A stretch of 10,563 nucleotides of DNA, taken from the NCBI GenBank assembly GCA_026770585.1, contig MU646440.1:568868-579430 (forward strand), written 5' to 3'. This stretch comes from Baffinella frigidus. Its lineage: Eukaryota > Cryptophyceae > Cryptomonadales > Baffinellaceae. The notes under the pieces were generated by a model that saw nothing but the letters and a program-made list of their open reading frames with translations, ran no database searches and was not told the origin of the DNA. Positions 6,573-10,563 of the stretch are shown in pieces. Position 1 is the first letter of the stretch. Each line of letters starts with the position of its first letter. The position numbers were made by a program, and so were the translations under genes.

Positions 6573-6995
6573 GTTTGCAGGTACCTCTACTTTCTCGACG
6601 TCTCTGTCGACCATGGAGAGGAGGTTCGAAAACTGCGGATCTTGGACCACGTACGAGACGTGCGCTCTGCCACCAACGACCACTTTCACTCCGGTGCACC
6701 ACTTTCACTTCGACCACTTTCACTTCGTTTCTCAAGGCTCATGGACTTTTGTATCACTCAACTCCAGGCTCAAAGGCCTCATTTAGGACCTGTTCGAGAG
6801 TAATAAAGAAGAATAAGAAGACTTTCACTTCGTTGCACCACTTTCACTACGCCTCACTCACTTGACACGCACCGTCATGGGCCCCTTCGACATTATCAAC
6901 CGCGCGGATTCTCCTCCTCCAAGCCCCGCTTCGCCCAACCCTGCTCTCAAGTGCGTGCACAAGGAAACGTGCGGGAGGCGGCGGAATCTAGTGCG
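6573..6995. other. Gene-poor stretch with degenerate CACTTTCACTTCG repeats
   Basis: The words ACCACTTTCACTTCG, CACCACTTTCACT and similar recur at about 6679-6728 and again at 6821-6852, a decayed short tandem repeat. A 98-codon open frame crosses it from 6569 and reads the repeat as Thr-Phe-Thr-Ser runs. It starts inside the terminal repeat of the neighbouring transposon and has no known domain, so I do not call it a gene. Its reverse strand also carries an open frame. Confidence 0.5.
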
Positions 6996-7122
6996 GAAAC
7001 GGTTTTAATCTAAAACCATTAGATTCAATGAAAATTACTATACGAATGCTTTGATATTACTTGTAAAACTCATTATGAGTAGTAAATTTCAATACCAGAA
7101 AGTTTTAAATTAAAACCGTTTC
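6996..7122. mobile_element. Inverted-repeat element carrying the shared ACTACACGA core, copy 1
   Basis: Ends are GAAACGGTTTTAATCTAAAA plus one base at 6996-7016 and the inverted form at 7102-7122, with one mismatch in 21 bp. Inside lies a second, shorter inverted repeat (GAAAATTACTATACGAAT from 7030, and GAGTAGTAAATTTC at 7077-7090) homologous to the cores at 8101-8241 and 9178-9315. TCTA at 6987-6990 and 7123-7126 might be a target duplication, but the left one is five bases off the arm. Confidence 0.82.
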
Positions 7123-7152
7123 TCTATGAAATCAAGGGAGGGGGATACCGGC

Positions 7153-7243
7153 AACCAAATCAAAGAATGGCAACCGTTGATTTCCCCTGCAGACAAACCC
7201 CCCCGGAATTAGTCTGCAGGGGAAATCAACATTTGCTTTGGTT
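7153..7243. repeat. Inverted repeat with a perfect 19-bp inner hairpin
   Basis: GTTGATTTCCCCTGCAGAC at 7176-7194 and its exact reverse complement at 7212-7230 enclose a 17-nt loop. Outside it, AACCAAATCAAAG at 7153-7165 and ATTTGCTTTGGTT at 7231-7243 extend the symmetry imperfectly, the left arm carrying an extra 10 bp. It could be a decayed MITE or the source of a hairpin RNA. Confidence 0.8.
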
Positions 7244-7260
7244 CACTTCTGGTGGCTGGT

Positions 7261-7410
7261 TTATCTCAGAAAAAGGATTTTTAAATTCGTTTTCTTAAGT
7301 CAACCCCCCTTCAAATTTGTCAACTTATGCGCAGAGAAAAGAATAAGTTGACGAATTTGTACAGGAATTGACTTAGGAAAACGAATTTAAACATCCCTTT
7401 TTTGAGATGA
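7261..7410. mobile_element. Inverted-repeat transposon, 4-bp-TSD family, copy 2 (TSD TGGT)
   Basis: 150 bp with arms of about 43 bp (7261-7303 and 7368-7410) and roughly five mismatches. Left tip TTATCTCAG, right tip TGAGATGA. Exact TGGT duplications flank it at 7257-7260 and 7411-7414. A second inverted repeat sits inside (CAAATTTGTCAACTTAT and ATAAGTTGACGAATTTG). The interior is unrelated to copies 1 and 3 beyond the tips. Confidence 0.9.
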
Positions 7411-7572
7411 TGGTGGGCGGAGGATACCGGCAGACGGGGCACTTAGGCGCCTGCGTCATCCTCTCCTTGAAGACAAACCTGCGAGAATCGTCCACCCACT
7501 TAGCAGCCACCGGGGGCGTTACGGATACAGTCCATCTAAACCACTTGTACTAGAATCTTATCCATTTGCAGT

Positions 7573-7657
7573 GGATTCTAACCGCGGTTCCCCCGGATAT
7601 CCGGTGGAAAAGGAACTCGGCCACTGCTCAGTGGTAGTGCGGTCCACTTAAGTCGCC
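7573..7657 (-). repeat. 84-85-bp repeat D, inverted copy of 9915-9998
   Basis: The reverse complement matches 9915-9998 at roughly 90 percent by eye, including AAGTGGACCGCACTAC, GGCCGAGTTCCTTTTC and CCGGATATCCGG. Just left, 7496-7517 (CCACTTAGCAGCCACCGGGG and on) repeats the end of the unit as seen at 9907-9927, so this locus looks like a partial tandem of the same unit. Overlapping minus-strand open frames here are repeat-derived. Confidence 0.85.
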
Positions 7658-8096
7658 GTTCGGGAGAGTCTTCTCCTCTGCTCTCCCACGCCAGGTCACA
7701 AGTCGATATGTCATTTTTACTACACGATCTTGAAGTAAAGTTGATTCTACCTGGGGAACACGCCAAAAGTGTTGTGAATTGGAGCTCTTTGCTGCCGCAA
7801 CAATATTTTTAAACACGAATGTGCACCAGGATGAGCCATCTATTGCGAACGAGTGTGTGTGAAAACCCCACTTCTACCCTGGCGTGGCGACCAGCACGCG
7901 CACGTCGAGTCTAGTTTCGGAACAAGACAGCTTCCGCACCGCTATCTTAGGCTCCCTGCGCGGAAGGTAAGGATGTATGTGCTATGCTAGGCATCAAACG
8001 ATGCTATCTTACTCCTTTTTATGAGGACATATTCTGGTATGTTCCGAGATGAAACCGGGGTCAGCGGACATGACGCCCTCCCGAGAGTGATCCACT
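7658..8096. other. Gene-free stretch, little recognisable
   Basis: The only word I can relate to other features is TTTTTACTACACGATCTTGA at 7715-7734, which resembles one arm of the shared core in three transposons, so a decayed core is possible. Otherwise no gene, RNA or repeat is visible. Confidence 0.4.
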
Positions 8097-8100
8097 GAGT

Positions 8101-8241
8101 TAATCTCCATACAAGTATTAATTAATTGCTTTCTGGAAACGAAAATTACTACACGATTTGCTTATACACGTAATAGTAGAGCATTTGTGTAGTAAATTTC
8201 GTTGCGCCAAAAGCAATTAATTAATACTTTTGTGGAGATGA
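8101..8241. mobile_element. Inverted-repeat transposon, 4-bp-TSD family, copy 3 (TSD GAGT), with the shared core
   Basis: 141 bp. Left end TAATCTCCATACAAGTATTA and inverted right end, with arms of about 32 bp including ATTAATTAATTGCTTT. Exact GAGT duplications flank it at 8097-8100 and 8242-8245. Inside, CGAAAATTACTACACGA and TGTGTAGTAAATTTCG form a second inverted repeat. Read on the minus strand, the core matches that of 6996-7122 and of 9178-9315, loop included. Confidence 0.92.
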
Positions 8242-8279
8242 GAGTGCGGTCCGCTCTCACGGCGAGCTTCAGGTGTTTC

Positions 8280-8310
8280 CTAAACCCTAAAACCTGAACC
8301 CTGAACCCCC
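8280..8310 (+). repeat. Tiny telomere-like patch
   Basis: CTAAACCCTAAAACCTGAAC and CCTGAACCCCC are telomere-like units in the same orientation as the large arrays, 4.8 kb away. It may be a relic of the array or chance repair synthesis. Confidence 0.65.
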
Positions 8311-8345
8311 ACTCACCAGGTGCTGGCGGGCCCCATCAAGGTTCA

Positions 8346-8510
8346 TAGGGTAACGTCCTGAAAACCGGGTAGTTAAGCCTACGGTATTGCCTACGGTAGG
8401 CCGTAGGGGCCTAGGAGGGGGTCCTAAGACACATTAGGTCCTAGGGGCCCTACAGCCTACCGTAGGCAATACCATAGGCCCAACTACCCAGTTTTCAGGA
8501 CGTTACCCTA
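8346..8510. mobile_element. MITE-like element M3, copy 2 (best preserved)
   Basis: 165 bp with 56-bp terminal inverted repeats carrying about four mismatches, starting TAGGGTAACGTCCTGAAAAC. The arms include GGTATTGCCTACGGTAGGC, and the centre has GGGGCCTAGGAGGGGGTCC and TTAGGTCCTAGGGGCCC, so nearly the whole element can fold back. TA borders both ends. Copy 1 is at 5898-6050. Confidence 0.93.
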
Positions 8511-8700
8511 TTAAGGTGTGCGGAACCTCGCAGGAATGAGATTGGTGGAGCAGAATGAGCTTGAACAGAAACACGGCGTGGCGCAGATACCAGATCTCCC
8601 AAGGCAAGTGTTTCACCCGCTTCAAGCTTTCCAGATTTGCAGCAGGGGGGTGTCGCGCGGATCGCTAACGGATGCCAATGCTTGACTTGCGAGGGGTGAC

Positions 8701-8789
8701 GTACGGAGGAGGGTGATAATGTAGGGGAGGAGGGTGATAACGTAAGGAGGAGGGATAACGTAAGGAGGAGGGATACCGTAAGGAGGGGG
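8701..8789 (+). repeat. Degenerate tandem GGAGGAGGG(TG)ATAACGTAA repeat
   Basis: About five units of 17-21 bp occur in a row, with ATAATGTAG, ATAACGTAA and ATACCGTAA variants. The purine-rich strand is +. The unit ACCGTAAGGAGGAGG also ends the nearby repeat copy at 9160-9174, so the tandem array probably expanded from that end. Open frames on the minus strand read it as Pro/Ser/Leu-rich runs and are not credible genes. Confidence 0.85.
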
Positions 8790-8790
8790 G

Positions 8791-8884
8791 CAGACCAGGT
8801 ATCGCGGTCGAAGCATTGGACGTGCCGGCATGCCTCTCCGCGAACAGGCACCGGATGACAATGCTTGACTTGCGAGGGACACCG
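8791..8884 (+). repeat. Repeat E, copy 1
   Basis: Carries CAGACCAGGTATCGCGGTCG, GCATTGGACGTGCCGGCATG, GAACAGGCACCGGATGACAA and TGCTTGACTTGCGAGGGACA in order. Copies are at 9070-9174 and 9342-9403, and the TGCTTGACTTGCGAGGG end also occurs alone at 8678-8694, before the tandem array. Function unknown. Confidence 0.87.
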
Positions 8885-9069
8885 TAACCACACAGCGGGC
8901 TACGAAGGGATTTTCGGCCCAAACCAGGCCACCTTTCCGTTACCTTATCCGTAGGAACCCCCCCTATGTCCCTGCGGATTGCCTACCGTATGGTCGTAGG
9001 TCTTATCGCTTAAGGGTTATTCGAAATCCCTTGGAAGGCGGCTGTGTGGGGAGGCGGGTGGTGAAAGAA
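8885..9069. other. Gene-free spacer, possible relic of an M-type element
   Basis: Contains GCCTACCGTATGGTCGTAGG near 8980-8999, resembling the CCTACGGTAGG motif of M1 and M3, but no terminal repeats can be paired. Nothing else is recognised. Confidence 0.4.
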
Positions 9070-9174
9070 CAGACCAGGTATCGCGATCGAAGCATTGGAC
9101 GTGGCGGCACACCTCTCGAGGAACAGGCACCGGATGACAATGCTTGACTTGCGAGGGACACCGTAAGGAGGAGG
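9070..9174 (+). repeat. Repeat E, copy 2
   Basis: Matches copy 1 with scattered changes (GCGATCGAAGC, GTGGCGGCACACC, TCTCGAGGAACAG) and continues to ACCGTAAGGAGGAGG. It stops four bases before the element at 9178-9315. Confidence 0.87.
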
Positions 9175-9177
9175 CTT

Positions 9178-9315
9178 TATCCGGGGAACCCTATTTTTCT
9201 TGCGTTTGACGGCAATCACAACCACTACACGAATTCTTTAACATTACTAACAACAACGAATTGTGTAGTAATTTTCGGTGCCATCAAGTGAAAGAAAAAT
9301 AGGGTTCCCCGGATA
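9178..9315. mobile_element. Inverted-repeat element with perfect 24-bp ends and the shared core
   Basis: 138 bp. TATCCGGGGAACCC and on to 9201 is repeated exactly in inverted form at 9292-9315. Inside, CACTACACGAATTC and GAATTGTGTAGTAATTTTCG are an inner inverted repeat homologous to those in 6996-7122 and 8101-8241, including the ATTACT loop word. TA at the ends could be a TA duplication. Perfect arms suggest recent origin. Confidence 0.92.
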
Positions 9316-9341
9316 GCCCCCAGATAGGGGTGGTGAGAGGG

Positions 9342-9403
9342 CAGACCAGGTATCGCGGTCGAAGCATTGGACGTGCCGGCATGCCTCTCCGCGAACAGGC
9401 ACC
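9342..9403 (+). repeat. Repeat E, copy 3 (truncated)
   Basis: Matches copy 1 from CAGACCAGGTATCGCGGTCG to GCGAACAGGCACC and then switches to the F repeat instead of GGATGACAATG. The switch at GAACAGGCACC is shared with the F copy at 9741, so this is a mosaic junction. Confidence 0.87.
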
Positions 9404-9556
9404 TGCGTCCCACCCACCTCCGTCACCATCCCGCTTTGGGCTTGGGATGGGTTTGGGGTTGGGTTTGGGGGTTGGGCATGCAGAGCCCTTTCTGGTGGAC
9501 AATGACACGCAGAATCCCACGCTTCCACCGTCACCATCCCGCTTCACGTCGGCTTC
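9393..9556 (+). repeat. Direct repeat F, copy 1, with a G-rich core
   Basis: Shares with 9741-9884 the order CACCCACCTCCGTCACCATC, a G-rich GGGTTTGGG-type tract, GGGCATGCAGAGCCC and TTTCTGGTGGACAATG. It also contains a second CCACCGTCACCATCCCGCTT block (9525-9544) absent from copy 2. The G tract at about 9441-9475 has more than four G runs and could form a G-quadruplex. Open frames here differ between the copies and are not convincing genes. Confidence 0.88.
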
Positions 9557-9740
9557 GCAACCTCTAGCCCTGCCTCAGTCGGGTCGGCGGATTTCACTGC
9601 AAACGTTGACGTATTGGCACCGCACACCAGGGAAATCAACTTGCGGCCTCCTCATTTTGAGGAGACCAGATTAACTCCGGCAGGGGTAGACATTGGCAGG
9701 CGTGGGAGCCGGGGGGGGGCGTGTCGTGAGGCGCGCGGGA

Positions 9741-9884
9741 GAACAGGCACCTGCGTCTCACCCACCTCCGTCACCATCCCGCTTTGGGGTTGGGATGGGT
9801 TTGGGTTTGGGTTTGGGGGTTGGGCATGCAGAGCCCTTTCTGGTGGACAATGTCACGCAGTATCCCACGTTTCACGTCGGCTCC
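9741..9884 (+). repeat. Direct repeat F, copy 2, with a G-rich core
   Basis: Lies 348 bp from copy 1. The G tract reads GGGATGGGTTTGGG followed by TTTGGGTTTGGGGG, so it differs by a few T/G changes and in unit number. The flanks after TCACGTCGGCT diverge. Confidence 0.88.
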
Positions 9885-9914
9885 ACACCTCGGCCGAGGA
9901 TTTTTGCCCCCGGT

Positions 9915-9998
9915 GGCTGCTAAGTGGACCGCACTACTACTGAGCAGCGGCCGAGTTCCTTTTCTCCCGGATATCCGGGGGAACCGCGGTTATAATCC
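9915..9998 (+). repeat. 84-bp repeat D, inverted partner of 7573-7657
   Basis: GGCTGCTAAGTGGACCGCAC through CCCGGATATCCGGGGGAACC to CCGCGGTTATAATCC. The two copies point inward and bound 2.4 kb. Whether they are terminal repeats of a larger element or independent copies cannot be settled: the immediate flanks are not duplicated and the interval holds no transposase. Confidence 0.85.
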
Positions 9999-10024
9999 GG
10001 ACGACAGTACGCGGGACGCTGCAT

Positions 10025-10179
10025 CCACCAACCCTCACGGTCCCTTTTGGACCAAATCATCGATTTCAGACTTGAGATTTACCGTTGTAGAGACCGGATC
10101 CGGGGTCTCTGCAACGGTAAATCAAAGGTAAATCTGAAAGCTATACTCGACAATTTGGTCCAATCGTGAGGGTTGGTGG
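10025..10179. mobile_element. Large two-tier palindrome, MITE-like
   Basis: 155 bp that folds back along most of its length. The outer arms are CCACCAACCCTCACG and CGTGAGGGTTGGTGG with ATTTGGTCC-type continuation. The inner hairpin (10076-10095 and 10104-10123) has one mismatch in 20, with GATTTACCGTTG arms around GGATCC. No target duplication was found. The open frame crossing it is repeat-derived. Confidence 0.82.
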
Positions 10180-10210
10180 GTGGGAGGAGGGGGGAGGGCA
10201 TGTTAGTGTG

Positions 10211-10355
10211 CGGGGCGACTCAATTTAAACCGCCTTTTATGCTTTCTTAAGGGTGGTGACTCTCTTATTTTGCTAGATTAGCTTCGACACAGCTTTAATA
10301 TATACGAAAACCCATCCCAAGATAGCAAAAACACGGCTTCAATTGAGTCGTCCCG
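10211..10355. mobile_element. Inverted-repeat element with long imperfect arms
   Basis: CGGGGCGACTCAATT at 10211-10225 and AATTGAGTCGTCCCG at 10341-10355 are inverted with one mismatch. Imperfect symmetry continues inward for another 25-35 bp (CCGCCTTTTATGCTTTCTTA against CCGTGTTTTTGCTATCTTGG). The 145-bp size matches the other MITE-like elements. Target duplication not clear. Confidence 0.72.
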
Positions 10356-10563
10356 CTCATGAATGTTGCGAGGCGCACGGGAGAGAACCATCGCGCTGCA
10401 ATTAATATATTTTCTCAAGCATAAATAACCCAACTGCAATTCGTCTCCAACGCCTCCATCCATTACAATCCAAGATTGCTGGGCGCAAGGTGGGGCGCAC
10501 GGCACGGAGGCTCCTTCGCGATCTTGCCTGAGGGGGGGGGGGGACACCGTGATTCGCGAGAGC
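10356..10563. other. Right edge, no recognised gene
   Basis: A minus-strand open frame of 89 codons (10278-10547) covers this area but starts beside a run of 12 G at 10532-10543 and crosses the arm of the neighbouring inverted-repeat element, with no domain I recognise. I do not call it. The sequence is otherwise unassigned and runs off the window. Confidence 0.45.

Noticed and set aside
6569-6865. 98-codon frame as a gene
   Set aside because: Starts in a transposon arm, is dominated by a degenerate short tandem repeat, and overlaps an opposite-strand frame.
8495-8922. Minus-strand frames of 85-132 codons
   Set aside because: Three overlapping frames read the same E and tandem repeats; low-complexity Ser/Pro/Leu runs result from the repeat.
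7573-9998. One complete large TIR transposon
   Set aside because: No target duplication at the D repeats and no transposase inside; kept only as a question.
9330-10131. Several + strand frames of 76-115 codons
   Set aside because: Different frames of the F repeat and the 10025-10179 palindrome; Gly/Leu/Trp-rich runs come from the G tract.
10278-10547. 89-codon minus-strand frame
   Set aside because: Covers an inverted-repeat arm and begins by a 12-G run; no recognised motif.

Overview
The window is repetitive, non-coding eukaryotic nuclear DNA. About 1.9 kb of degenerate CCCTAAA/TTTAGGG telomere-like repeat lies between positions 974 and 3510. Around it are many short inverted-repeat elements (MITE-like, non-autonomous DNA transposons) and several dispersed repeat families. 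TTTAGGG telomeres occur in plants, many green algae, dinoflagellates and some other protists, so a subtelomeric or interstitial-telomeric region of such a genome is the best reading. The species cannot be named from sequence alone. I found no convincing protein-coding gene, rRNA, tRNA or CRISPR array. The open frames are short, overlap on both strands and mostly lie across repeats.

Layout. Positions 1-800 hold two related dispersed repeats (families A and B), whose copies end in tandem CCTAAAGGA units, plus a family C block. Positions 974-3510 are telomere-like, all C-rich on the + strand, and broken by A/C repeats at 1233-1474 and a reversed A repeat at 2566-2685. Positions 3586-6050 carry TA-flanked inverted-repeat elements of three families (M1, M2, M3), one of them split by a nested element, plus a strong hairpin at 4153-4193. 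Positions 6288-8241 hold a dense run of inverted-repeat elements. Three of these share TCATCTC-like ends and have exact 4-bp target-site duplications (GTTT, TGGT, GAGT). Positions 8346-9998 mix a second M3 element, tandem GGAGGAGGG repeats, three copies of a roughly 100-bp repeat, a TA-flanked element with perfect 24-bp ends, and a G-rich direct repeat. Positions 10025-10355 hold two more inverted-repeat elements.

Nothing here acts as a pathway or operon. The common theme is mobile-element accumulation beside telomere-like sequence. The most interesting observations are (i) the 4-bp-TSD family at 6429-6572, 7261-7410 and 8101-8241, whose members share little beyond their tips, and (ii) a roughly 60-bp core homologous between three elements whose outer terminal repeats are unrelated. 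All transposases must be supplied from elsewhere, because none is encoded in this window.
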